Assembly: GCF_016864555.1 (NCBI RefSeq)
Contig: NZ_CP044011.1
Location: 1,693,501-1,757,500 of the forward strand
DNA from: Sinorhizobium sp. BG8
GTDB taxonomy: Bacteria > Pseudomonadota > Alphaproteobacteria > Rhizobiales > Rhizobiaceae
Reading direction: 5' to 3'
Length of the DNA: 64,000 nt
Part shown: positions 53,592-62,186 of the stretch, piece by piece
Numbering within the stretch: the first letter of the stretch is position 1
How the letters are laid out: each line of letters begins with the position of its first letter
Position numbers and translations under genes: made by a program
The notes under the pieces: generated by a model
Seen by the model: the letters and a program-made list of their open reading frames with translations, nothing else
The model's database searches: none
Told to the model about the DNA's origin: nothing

Positions 53592-54920
53592 TCAGCTGAC
53601 GAAATCGAACAGCAGCTTCACGTTCAGCACTGCGATCGTAACGGCAACAAGGTAGGCTATCGCCACGAGCCAGCGGGGTGCGACCATTTCCCCCATCTTC
53701 GCCCGGTCGGCCGTGAACATCACCAGCGGAAAGACCGCGAAGGACAGTTGCAGGCTCAGCACGACCTGGGTGAGGATCAGCAGCGCCGAGGTGCCGCCGT
53801 CGCCATACCATATGGTGACGCCGGCGGCGGGCACGATGGCGATCGCACGCGTCATGAGCCTGCGCATCCAGGGCTTCAGCCGTATGCGCAGGAAGCCTTC
53901 CATCACGATCTGTCCCGCAAGCGTCGCCGTCACGGTCGAGTTGATGCCGCAGCAAAGCAGGGCGATGCCGAACAGCACCGGTGCGATCGCGGCGCCGAGG
54001 AGCGGGGAGAGCAGGGAATGTGCCTCGCCAAGTTCCGCGACCTCCGTGCGGCCCGTGGCATGGAAGGCGGAGGCGGCCAGGATGAGGATGGACGAGTTGA
54101 TGACGAGGGCGAAGGTGAGCGCGATCGTCGAATCGATCGTCGCAAAGGTCAGTGCCTCCCGTTTCTCGGCGAGCGTCTCGCCATAGGCGCGAGTCTGTAC
54201 GATGCCCGAGTGCAGGTAGAGATTGTGAGGCATTACCGTCGCGCCGAGGATGCCGAGTGCGAGGTACAGCATGTCGGGATTCGTGACGATCTCGGTGGTC
54301 GGCGCAAAGCCCTTGATCACCTCGCCCCAATTGGGATCGGCCAGCACGATCTGGACCGCGAAGCAAATGGCGATCACGCCGAGGAGCGCAATGATCAATG
54401 CCTCGATCCAGCGGAAGCCGAGCCGCTGCAGATAAAGGATGAGAAAGACGTCGAACGCGGTGATGAGAACGCCGATTTCGAGCGGGATCCCGAAAATGAG
54501 ATTGAGGCCGATCGCAGTGCCGATCACTTCCGCGATGTCGGTTGCGATGATGGCGATCTCGGCGAGAAACCAGAGGACGATCGACACGGGCTTCGGATAG
54601 GCATCGCGGCAGGCCTGTGCGAGGTCCCGTCCGGCCCCGATGGCAAGGCGGGCGCACAGCGACTGCAGTATGATCGCCATGATGTTCGAAAGCAGGGCGA
54701 TGGTCAGGAGCGCGTAGCCGAATTTCGATCCGCCGGCGAGCGAGGTCGCCCAGTTTCCCGGATCCATGTAGCCGACGGCGACCATGTAACCCGGTCCCAT
54801 GAAGGCTGCGGCCCGTCGAAATGCGGAACGGCCGCCGACCGCCACGCTGCGGTACACTTCCGAGAGCGACGGATCGCCCGGTTGGTGCTTCCATCCTGCC
54901 TGCCGATTGCGTTCGAGCAT
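53592..54920 (-). CDS. mntH: Nramp-family manganese/divalent metal transporter
   Basis: MntH imports manganese with protons. The 442-residue protein has about 11 membrane helices. The Nramp signatures [13 protein letters not shown] in helix 1 and [14 protein letters not shown] in helix 6 are both present, giving the metal-binding DPGN and MPH residues. ATG 54920 (MLERNRQAG) is the first start before the conserved part; longer frames run into the leader. An AT-rich element upstream suggests Fur/Mur-type control. Confidence 0.95.
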   Translation of the reverse strand: MLERNRQAGWKHQPGDPSLSEVYRSVAVGGRSAFRRAAAFMGPGYMVAVGYMDPGNWATSLAGGSKFGYALLTIALLSNIMAIILQSLCARLAIGAGRDLAQACRDAYPKPVSIVLWFLAEIAIIATDIAEVIGTAIGLNLIFGIPLEIGVLITAFDVFLILYLQRLGFRWIEALIIALLGVIAICFAVQIVLADPNWGEVIKGFAPTTEIVTNPDMLYLALGILGATVMPHNLYLHSGIVQTRAYGETLAEKREALTFATIDSTIALTFALVINSSILILAASAFHATGRTEVAELGEAHSLLSPLLGAAIAPVLFGIALLCCGINSTVTATLAGQIVMEGFLRIRLKPWMRRLMTRAIAIVPAAGVTIWYGDGGTSALLILTQVVLSLQLSFAVFPLVMFTADRAKMGEMVAPRWLVAIAYLVAVTIAVLNVKLLFDFVS

Positions 54921-54944
54921 GGTGCTGGCCGTTATCCCAAAAGC

Positions 54945-54975
54945 ATAAATGATAATAAGAATGATTTGCAATAAT
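54945..54975 (-). promoter_or_regulatory. AT-rich candidate Fur/Mur-type operator of mntH
   Basis: The stretch is markedly AT-rich against a GC-rich background and contains GATAAT-AAGAAT-GATTTG, an imperfect array of the NATWAT-like hexamers bound by Fur-family proteins. It begins 25 bases upstream of the mntH start. In Rhizobiales manganese uptake is often repressed by the Fur homologue Mur, so this is a reasonable site, but the match is imperfect. Confidence 0.45.
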
Positions 54976-55152
54976 GCCGCATTCGCGCGCTTTGACAAGG
55001 CCGTATCTTCGCGAAGATGGCTGAAACGCCTCGTTCGGTGCCGCCGGGGCGCAGGTCCAAGGGGTTTTTGAGTTGTCGGCATTGTGTTTTTCGGTCGCGT
55101 GCATACATCTGGCGCATGTGGTGAATGAATGAACGGGAGACCGGAAGTCGAC

Positions 55153-56028
55153 ATGGGTGGATTACTGAGGAAGCTGGTGCCGAAGCGGTTCCGCAAGGAG
55201 GGCATCACCATTCCCGTCGTGAGACTGCATGGCACGATCATGGTTGGCGGCAACCAGTTTCGGCCGGCGCTCAATCTGGCTTCCGTATCGCAGCCGCTGG
55301 AGCGGGCATTTTCCTACAAGTCTGCCCCCGCCGTCGCAGTGTCGATCAACTCGCCCGGCGGCTCTCCCGTACAGTCTCGGCTGATCTTCCAGCGCATCCG
55401 CGACCTCGCAGCCGAGAAGGACAAGCGCGTTCTCGTGTTCGTCGAGGATGTCGCGGCATCCGGCGGCTACATGATCGCTCTGGCCGGAGACGAGATCATC
55501 GCCGACCCCACCTCGATCGTCGGTTCCATCGGTGTGGTTTCGGGCGGCTTCGGCTTTCCCGAACTCTTGAAGAAGATCGGCGTCGAGCGCAGAGTGTACA
55601 CGGCCGGCGAAAACAAGGTGATCCTGGATCCCTTCAAGCCGGAACGCGAAGCGGACATCGAGTATCTGAAGTCGCTTCAACTCGAGATTCACGACGTTTT
55701 CATCCGCATGGTCCGTGAACGCCGTGGGCCGAGATTGGCGGACGCTCCCGATATTTTCTCGGGTCTGTTCTGGACAGGGCAGCGGGGGCTTGATCTGGGC
55801 CTGGTGGACGGCCTCGGCGATATGCGCAGCGAGATCCGCAAGCGCTTCGGCGACAATGCGCGTCTTGAACTCGTCTCAGCTTCGCGCGGGCTCTTCGGTC
55901 GCAAGCTTCCGGGCGTGATCGGCGGCGGGTGGGGCGCCGACATGCCGGAACGGCTCGGTTCGGCCGGCGTTCAAGCCATTGCCGAACTCGCCGAGGAAAA
56001 GGCGCTATGGGCGCGTTACGGCCTGTGA
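55153..56028 (+). CDS. S49-family peptidase (SppA/SohB-like)
   Basis: The 291-residue protein is a single ClpP-fold S49 domain. The motif [15 protein letters not shown] and the likely nucleophile Ser in [17 protein letters not shown] are clear, as is [12 protein letters not shown] general-base Lys is expected further on (AGENK). There is no obvious N-terminal membrane helix, unlike SppA. ATG 55153 is preferred because GGAAG lies about 6 bases upstream; ATG 55129 would add eight residues. It may clear signal peptides or degrade membrane-associated proteins. Confidence 0.9.
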   Translation: MGGLLRKLVPKRFRKEGITIPVVRLHGTIMVGGNQFRPALNLASVSQPLERAFSYKSAPAVAVSINSPGGSPVQSRLIFQRIRDLAAEKDKRVLVFVEDVAASGGYMIALAGDEIIADPTSIVGSIGVVSGGFGFPELLKKIGVERRVYTAGENKVILDPFKPEREADIEYLKSLQLEIHDVFIRMVRERRGPRLADAPDIFSGLFWTGQRGLDLGLVDGLGDMRSEIRKRFGDNARLELVSASRGLFGRKLPGVIGGGWGADMPERLGSAGVQAIAELAEEKALWARYGL

Positions 56029-56176
56029 GTACGGAGCTGGTGATTGTCTCCCGAAGGCAGGGAACGGTTTCGGGACTAGACAAGCGCGAAGACAAGAACA
56101 CGCCATGCGTTGTACACGGATCTGAAAGACTGCGCCACGCAACAAAGAAACGGAACGACCCCAGGGGAATGTGCAG

Positions 56177-56368
56177 ATGCCGCAACTGATATTCCTGCTC
56201 ATCGTGGCGGCCGTCATCTGGCTCGGTTACCGCAAGTTCGTAAAGGATGCGGAGCGTCTCACCCGCGCCCGCCGGCAAGCGGAGAAGGAACGGGAAACCG
56301 GCGCGATCGGTACGCTCGTAAAGGACCCGGAAACCGGCGAGTATCGGGTGCGCCGAAACGGGGAATAG
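56177..56368 (+). CDS. small single-pass membrane protein
   Basis: The 63-residue protein has one hydrophobic helix (LIFLLIVAAVIWLGY) followed by a basic, charged tail. AGGGGA lies 8 bases before ATG 56177; GTG 56171 is an alternative. It follows the S49 peptidase by 148 bases on the same strand. Similar short proteins occur in Rhizobiales, but no function is known. Confidence 0.75.
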   Translation: MPQLIFLLIVAAVIWLGYRKFVKDAERLTRARRQAEKERETGAIGTLVKDPETGEYRVRRNGE

Positions 56369-56431
56369 GCACCAGGTCATTCTGTTCCCCTTCGGGACGC
56401 GCCATGCCTCGACCTGTCGCAGGATGAGGCA

Positions 56432-56465
56432 TTAACCACGCGGCGTAAGGTTAACCGTCGATAAA
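56432..56465 (+). promoter_or_regulatory. imperfect CtrA-like sites upstream of the epimerase gene
   Basis: TTAACC occurs at 56432 and 56451, and the second is followed after seven bases by TAAA, giving TTAA-N7-TAAA (one mismatch to the CtrA consensus). The site is about 90-120 bases before the epimerase-like gene. This is weaker than the boxes at 22204 and 40325. Confidence 0.3.
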
Positions 56466-56553
56466 GGTTCATCGAGCGGGGCTGCACCATTGGTGGCGGC
56501 TACATTTTCAGCGAACGTGTGCCCATAGAGGCTCGAATCGCTGTGCAGGTGCC

Positions 56554-57624
56554 ATGTCGTCGCTTGATCTATCCAGTATCCGTACAATCGTCGTGACCGG
56601 CGGTGCCGGCTTCGTCGGCTCGCACGTGGTCGACGATCTGCTGCGAACCTGCCCCCAGGCGCAGATCCGCGTGGTGGATGCGTTCACCTCCACAGGCCTG
56701 ATGTCCAATCTCGATGCGGCGTTCCTTACTGGAAGGGTGATGTTGCGCCAGGGCGACGTCGGCAATCTCGATCTCATGACCGAGGTCATGAGGGATGCGG
56801 ACCTGGTGGTGCATGCAGCCGGTGAAAGCAGTCTGGAACGCTCCTACACGGCTCCGGAGCGCTTCAGTCTCTCCAATGCCATCGGGACGCAGGTCGTGGT
56901 CGAGGCCATGGCGCGCACCCGGGTGCCCTTGATGATCCATATGAGTTCGGTCGAGGTGTATGGCTCGGGCGCGGTAACTGCGCTCTCGGAACAGGCGGCG
57001 CTCCGCCCGGACAATCCCCGGGGCGGATCGAAAGCCGCGGCCGAGATGCTCATCGCCGGGCTTTGCCAGTCCTATGGTCTCGACATTCGCGTCTTGAGGC
57101 CCGTCAACATCGTCGGGACCCGCCAGAATGTGGACAGGCTCGTCCCGCGTTTCGTCGAGTTCGCACTGGTAGGCAAGCCGTTGACCATCCACGGCGATGG
57201 CATGCAGAGGCGCGGCTTCGTGACCGTTTCGGATTTCTGCGCGGCACTTCGCACGGTCGTCTCGCGCGGGATGCGCAATGCTGTCTACAACGTCGCGAGC
57301 GGAGAGGACCACGCGGTGCTCGACGTCGCGCAGATGGTCCTCGATCACCTGCCTGGCTCCGGTTCCGAAATCGTGTTTTCCGGCGGACGCGCCCAGAATG
57401 TCAGTCATCCCGAGATCGACGCCTCCGCGCTCGAGGCCCTCGGCTGGAAGGCGACGGGCAGGCTCGCGAGCGCACTCCCGGCAATTGCCTCCTGGCATCG
57501 GGGGCGCATGCCGGCCGCCGCACGTCAGGCGGTCGCCGCGGTGCCGGAACTCGCGCCAAGAAGCGTTCGCGCGGTTGTCCAGCCGGCAGGCTCCGGCCTG
57601 TTCCGCTCACTCGAGCGCCATTGA
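56554..57624 (+). CDS. NAD-dependent epimerase/dehydratase family protein with substituted catalytic Tyr
   Basis: The 356-residue protein has the extended-SDR cofactor motif VTGGAGFVGSH near residue 14, the Ser region IHMSSVEVYGSG, and RPVNIVGTRQN. In the catalytic YxxxK position it reads PRGGSKAAAEM, so the Lys remains but the Tyr is Arg. Dehydratase/epimerase activity by the usual mechanism is therefore doubtful. It may bind nucleotide sugars or be a regulatory relative. It is followed by glyQ 98 bases later. Confidence 0.85.
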   Translation: MSSLDLSSIRTIVVTGGAGFVGSHVVDDLLRTCPQAQIRVVDAFTSTGLMSNLDAAFLTGRVMLRQGDVGNLDLMTEVMRDADLVVHAAGESSLERSYTAPERFSLSNAIGTQVVVEAMARTRVPLMIHMSSVEVYGSGAVTALSEQAALRPDNPRGGSKAAAEMLIAGLCQSYGLDIRVLRPVNIVGTRQNVDRLVPRFVEFALVGKPLTIHGDGMQRRGFVTVSDFCAALRTVVSRGMRNAVYNVASGEDHAVLDVAQMVLDHLPGSGSEIVFSGGRAQNVSHPEIDASALEALGWKATGRLASALPAIASWHRGRMPAAARQAVAAVPELAPRSVRAVVQPAGSGLFRSLERH

Positions 57625-57722
57625 CAGGGACCTCTGCAGGAAAGCCGGGTCGCGGCCCTTGACCCTTCGGTCGCGCCGTGGCACCTGTCCGCCACCTCTT
57701 TGACGACTGCCGGACCGGACCG

Positions 57723-58685
57723 ATGACCTCTGCCGCCCTTCCAGATCACATGCACCCCACGCGCTCCTTCCAGGGGCTGATCCTGACGCTCCACAACTAC
57801 TGGGCGGACAAGGGTTGCGCGGTGCTGCAGCCCTACGACATGGAAGTCGGCGCAGGGACGTTCCATCCCGCGACCACGCTGCGCGCGCTCGGCCCGCGCC
57901 CCTGGAAGGCTGCCTACGTGCAGCCGTCCCGGCGTCCGTCCGACGGACGCTACGGCGAGAACCCGAACCGGCTCCAGCATTACTATCAGTATCAGGTCAT
58001 CCTGAAGCCGAATCCTTCCAACCTGCAGGAACTCTATCTCGGGTCGCTTGCTGCAATCGGCCTCGATCCGCTGCTGCACGACGTCCGCTTCGTAGAGGAC
58101 GACTGGGAAAGCCCGACGCTCGGCGCCTGGGGCCTCGGCTGGGAGTGCTGGTGCGACGGCATGGAAGTATCGCAGTTCACCTATTTCCAGCAGGTCTGCG
58201 GCATCGAATGCTCGCCGGTTTCGGGCGAGCTGACCTATGGTCTCGAGCGCCTCGCCATGTACGTGCAGGGCGTGGACAACGTCTACGACCTCAACTTCAA
58301 CGGCCGCGAGGGCGACGAGAAGATCACCTACGGCGACGTCTTCCTGCAGGCCGAGCAGGAATATTCGCGCCACAATTTCGAATTTGCCGACACCGAAATG
58401 CTTCACCGTCATTTCATCGACGCGGAAAGGGAGTGCCTGGCGCTTCTCGCGGCCGGCGCTCCCGGCGACGAGGGCAACCAGCAGCTCCACAAATGCGTGC
58501 TGCCCGCCTATGACCAGTGCATCAAGGCATCGCACGTCTTCAACCTGCTGGATGCGCGCGGCGTCATCTCGGTCACCGAGCGCCAGAGCTACATCCTGAG
58601 AGTACGCACTCTGGCGAAGGCCTGCGGCGAAGCCTTCCTGCTGACGGATGCGGGTGGGGTGAACTGGGCAAGCAAGGCGGCCTGA
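57723..58685 (+). CDS. glyQ: glycyl-tRNA synthetase alpha chain
   Basis: GlyQ is the catalytic subunit of the alpha2beta2 glycyl-tRNA synthetase. The 320-residue protein has the class II features [19 protein letters not shown] near residue 13, [20 protein letters not shown] near 63, and [15 protein letters not shown] near 173. ATG 57723 gives the expected length; ATG 57750 starts at the conserved MHPTRSFQ. The beta chain gene glyS is 3.5 kb downstream in the same direction. Confidence 0.97.
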   Translation: MTSAALPDHMHPTRSFQGLILTLHNYWADKGCAVLQPYDMEVGAGTFHPATTLRALGPRPWKAAYVQPSRRPSDGRYGENPNRLQHYYQYQVILKPNPSNLQELYLGSLAAIGLDPLLHDVRFVEDDWESPTLGAWGLGWECWCDGMEVSQFTYFQQVCGIECSPVSGELTYGLERLAMYVQGVDNVYDLNFNGREGDEKITYGDVFLQAEQEYSRHNFEFADTEMLHRHFIDAERECLALLAAGAPGDEGNQQLHKCVLPAYDQCIKASHVFNLLDARGVISVTERQSYILRVRTLAKACGEAFLLTDAGGVNWASKAA

Positions 58686-58734
58686 ACGAATAGGGGGCTG
58701 TTCTGCCCTCTGCCTGGACTTTCGACTGACGGAT

Positions 58735-58869
58735 CTAGCGTGACCGGCGCTTCTGGACCCTGACCGGGACTGGGCAGCGCTTCACGGCCCTCTGGCGAAG
58801 CACGAAGCTTGCACCCCAGGCGGCGGCGAGGGCGAGGATAACGGGATACAGCATCTCTATGGTCGTCAT
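58735..58869 (-). CDS. possible small membrane protein
   Basis: The 44-residue frame from ATG 58869 encodes one hydrophobic helix (MLYPVILALAAAWGASFVL) and a strongly basic tail. There is no clear ribosome-binding site. It lies on the opposite strand to glyQ and lemA. It looks protein-like but conservation is untested. Confidence 0.35.
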   Translation of the reverse strand: MTTIEMLYPVILALAAAWGASFVLRQRAVKRCPVPVRVQKRRSR

Positions 58870-59053
58870 GGCCGGCTGCGCTTCTGCTCTGGAGTTGGTG
58901 GCAAACGCGGTGGATACAGGCATGTACCGCCCTGTGGCGGGCATTCGACTTGGTATGGTTCAGAGATAGCCTATTTCAGCGGATCGTCATATCGCGAGAA
59001 TCAACTAGATCCGATCCTCGCACGGCAGACGGCTCTTCGGCAACTGGCAGTTG

Positions 59054-59251
59054 TCAGACGACATCGCTCCACTTGATGCCGAGTTCCCACATTGGCTTCA
59101 GCGTCGGGAAATCGCCCGTCGGAACCTGGCCGGCGTAGGTCTGGAGCGCCCGGCGCACACCCGTCGGCCGGTCGTCTGCGGAGCCCGTCGTGTAGGCGAG
59201 GAACAACGCGCTGAAAGCGATGATGTTGAGGGTGAGCGCGAAGGTTTTCAT
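59054..59251 (-). CDS. small exported protein of unknown function
   Basis: The 65-residue protein has a good signal peptide (MKTFALTLNIIAFSALFLAY) and a short mature part. The ribosome-binding site is weak. It is divergent from lemA. The function is unknown; the signal peptide is the main support for it being real. Confidence 0.5.
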   Translation of the reverse strand: MKTFALTLNIIAFSALFLAYTTGSADDRPTGVRRALQTYAGQVPTGDFPTLKPMWELGIKWSDVV

Positions 59252-59381
59252 GGCGACGGTCTTCGGATTGGAGTGGCTGCTATGACGCCACTATCGACCC
59301 GATCGCCGGTTCGCGCGGTTCCCTGGGAAACATCGTGGTGGAAGGGTGGGCGTGCGCAGGTTTCGCTCACCACAAAGTCCA

Positions 59382-59399
59382 AAAATCGGCATCGATTTT
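59382..59399. repeat. AAAATCG / CGATTTT palindrome upstream of lemA
   Basis: AAAATCG (59382-59388), GCAT, CGATTTT (59393-59399) repeats the arms found at 6194-6209 with a longer spacer. It lies 99 bases before lemA in the divergent gap 59252-59498, which otherwise shows no gene. Confidence 0.45.
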
Positions 59400-59498
59400 C
59401 CGGATGGATTGTGCACTAACTGAACGCACCCGCCACTGGTCGTGCGTGCCGGTCGCGAAACGCCACGCGGGAGCGAGAAAAAGACAACGGAGGGTGGG

Positions 59499-60047
59499 AT
59501 GATCGGTTTGGCAATTGCCGTCGTGGTGGTTCTCTACGGAGTGATCATCTACAACGGGCTGGTCAAGGCGCGGCAGACCAAGGAAGAGGCCTGGTCCGGC
59601 ATAGACGTCCAGTTGAAGCGGCGTGCGGATCTCATTCCCAATCTCATCGAGACCGTGAAGGGCTATGCGGCCCACGAAAAGGGCACGCTGGAAAGCGTCG
59701 TCGAACTGCGCAACAAGGCCCAGTCCGTGCCGCCCGGCGACGTTGCGGGGCGCGCCCAGGCGGAGGGCCTGTTGAGCCAGGCGCTTGGAAAGCTCTTCGC
59801 GCTCGCCGAGGCCTACCCGGACTTGAAGGCCAACCAGAACTTCGCCGAACTTCAGAAGTCCCTCGAAACGATCGAGGGCGAGATTCAGATGTCGCGCCGC
59901 TACTACAATGGCGCGGCCCGCGACCTTAACGTCAGGGTGGAGAGCTTCCCCTCCAATCTCATCGCCAACGTCTTCAAGTTCGACAAGGCTAGTTTCTTCG
60001 AGATCACCAATGAAGCCGACCGGGCGGTTCCGAGCGTCAAGTTCTGA
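59499..60047 (+). CDS. lemA: LemA family protein
   Basis: The 182-residue protein has an N-terminal membrane helix (LAIAVVVVLYGVIIYNGLV) and a cytosolic or periplasmic helical LemA domain with RRADLIPNLIETVKGYA, VPPGD and YNGAARDLN. GGAGGGTGGG lies before ATG 59499. LemA genes commonly pair with a DUF2207 membrane protein, as here. The molecular role is unknown; membrane-associated complexes are likely. Confidence 0.93.
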   Translation: MIGLAIAVVVVLYGVIIYNGLVKARQTKEEAWSGIDVQLKRRADLIPNLIETVKGYAAHEKGTLESVVELRNKAQSVPPGDVAGRAQAEGLLSQALGKLFALAEAYPDLKANQNFAELQKSLETIEGEIQMSRRYYNGAARDLNVRVESFPSNLIANVFKFDKASFFEITNEADRAVPSVKF

Positions 60048-60078
60048 TACCGGCAGAAGGGAGCTGGGAGGCGCGCAG

Positions 60079-62025
60079 ATGACGAGATGCGGGGTTCTTC
60101 TCACGGTCGTTCTGGCGCTGTTTTTCGCCGGTGCCGTCCGGGCGGCCGAATTCATCGACAGTTTTCACGCGGAGATCGTCGTCGCCAAGGACGGCACACT
60201 GACGGTCACGGAGACGATCAGGGCGAACGCCGAGGGCAACCAGATACGGCGCGGCATCTATCGCGATTTTCCGCTGACGTTTCTCGATGACGCGGGCCGC
60301 AAGCACTGGGTCGGGTTCGACATCGTGCGTGTCGAACGCGACGGCAAGGAGGAGCCCTACCATACCGAGAGAAGCAGCGACGGCATCCGCATCTATTTCG
60401 GCGCCGAGGATGTCTTTCTTTCGCCCGGCATGCACGACTTCCGCCTGACCTACGAGACAACGCGTCAGATCCGCTTCTTCGAAGGCCATGACGAGCTCTT
60501 CTGGAACGTCACCGGCACGGAATGGGCATTTCCGATCGAGACCGCCACCGCGAGCGTCTCGCTGCCGACAGGTGTAGAGCCGGACGACCTTACCGTGTTC
60601 ACCGGTGCCTATGGCGCGACCGGCAAGGATGCCAATGCCAGCTACGAGGGCGGAAAGGCGGAATTCATAACGACCCGGCCGCTGCGTGCCCACGAGGGAT
60701 TGACGATCGGCGTCCGGATGCCGTCGGGGAGCATCGATCGCCCGTCAAAGACCCAGGAGCACATGTGGTTCCTGCTGGATCATCTCAACGTCATCCTCGC
60801 TTTCGCCGGGCTCGCCGTGGTGGGCGCGTACTATACGACGTCGTGGACGTCCGCCGGGCGCGACCCTCCAGGAGGCGTGATCGTGCCGCGGTGGGATGCC
60901 CCGGAAGGGGCTTCTCCAGCGCTCGTCAACTACATCGACGGCAGGGGGTTCGGGGGGCAGGGCTGGACGGCCCTTTCCGCCTCTTTCCTCAATCTTGCGG
61001 TCAAGGGCTATGTGGTGCTCGAAGACCTCAAGCAATCGATCGTGGCGACACGGACCGAAAAACCGGTGCAGGACAAGCTTCCGACCGGTGAGGCGGTGCT
61101 GATGAAGGCGATCGGCGGGACGGGCTCGCGGTTCATCATCGACAAGGGCAACGGCACCCGAGTCCAATCGCTGGGGGGTGATTTCCGTGATGCGATGGAG
61201 AAGGAGCACCGCAACCAGTACTACCACGCCAACTGGGGATACATTGCAGGCGGCATCGCGCTTTCGGCCGCCTCGATCGCCGCGCTGGTGATTTTCGGAA
61301 ACCTGTCCGAGAACGGCATCGCCATGGTGGTCATGCCGGTGTTCATTTCCTTTTTCGTGGCGATCTTCGCCGTGACCTTCGGGCGATCCCTGAAGGGCAC
61401 GCGCGACATCAAGTCGAAGATCCTGGCGATCGCCGTCATCGCCTTCATCCTGTTCGTCGGCTTGAGCATCCTGGTCTCGATCGTCGTTGCCGTGATGACG
61501 ACGGCGTCGCTCACCGACGATCTGCCGCTCCTGGGCGCCATCGGCGGAATCATTCTGGTCAACCTGCTGTTCTATTTCCTGATGGGCGCTCCCACTCCGA
61601 TCGGCCGCAAGATGATGGATGGCATCGAGGGGCTTCGTCGCTATCTGACGCTCGCCGAGCAGGACCGGATGAACATGATGGGGGCGCCGCAGATGTCGCC
61701 GCGCCACTTCGAGACCCTGCTGCCCTATGCCGTGGCGCTCGGAGTGGAAAAACCCTGGACCGATACTTTCGAGCGCTGGCTGGTGGCAGCCACTGCCGCC
61801 GGCGTCGCGGCGGCGGCCTATCAGCCCCTCTGGTATGCTGGCGACCGCTTCAATCCTGATCGCTTCTCCGACCGTATCGGCGGCTTTGCCGGCTCCATGG
61901 CCGACAGCCTCACCTCGTCCCTGCCGCCCCCGCCGAAGAGTTCGTCCTCGGGATTTTCCTCCGGCAGCAGCGGCGGCGGCTTCTCCGGTGGCGGTGGAGG
62001 CGGTGGAGGCGGAGGCGGATGGTAG
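60079..62025 (+). CDS. DUF2207 domain membrane protein
   Basis: The 648-residue protein has a signal peptide (GVLLTVVLALFFAGAVRA), an extracytoplasmic DUF2207 domain (about 25-210), a membrane helix near 240, a soluble stretch, three further helices near 395-500, and a Ser/Gly-rich tail ending in a glycine run. GGGAGG precedes ATG 60079, 31 bases after lemA. The LemA/DUF2207 pair is widespread, but the activity is unknown. The Gly-rich end is typical of this family. Confidence 0.9.
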   Translation: MTRCGVLLTVVLALFFAGAVRAAEFIDSFHAEIVVAKDGTLTVTETIRANAEGNQIRRGIYRDFPLTFLDDAGRKHWVGFDIVRVERDGKEEPYHTERSSDGIRIYFGAEDVFLSPGMHDFRLTYETTRQIRFFEGHDELFWNVTGTEWAFPIETATASVSLPTGVEPDDLTVFTGAYGATGKDANASYEGGKAEFITTRPLRAHEGLTIGVRMPSGSIDRPSKTQEHMWFLLDHLNVILAFAGLAVVGAYYTTSWTSAGRDPPGGVIVPRWDAPEGASPALVNYIDGRGFGGQGWTALSASFLNLAVKGYVVLEDLKQSIVATRTEKPVQDKLPTGEAVLMKAIGGTGSRFIIDKGNGTRVQSLGGDFRDAMEKEHRNQYYHANWGYIAGGIALSAASIAALVIFGNLSENGIAMVVMPVFISFFVAIFAVTFGRSLKGTRDIKSKILAIAVIAFILFVGLSILVSIVVAVMTTASLTDDLPLLGAIGGIILVNLLFYFLMGAPTPIGRKMMDGIEGLRRYLTLAEQDRMNMMGAPQMSPRHFETLLPYAVALGVEKPWTDTFERWLVAATAAGVAAAAYQPLWYAGDRFNPDRFSDRIGGFAGSMADSLTSSLPPPPKSSSSGFSSGSSGGGFSGGGGGGGGGGGW

Positions 62026-62186
62026 TGCCCGCGATCCGGTGACGGCCGCTGAATACGCAAAAAAGCTGCCACCACTCCGGTGCCTACGCCACGCGGTCGA
62101 CTTTTCCTCATTGCATGGATGACTTTTGCCGCGTGGCTTGCTAAGTCCGCCCCAGTCCAACGATCCTCACGAAAAAGCATCCATCC

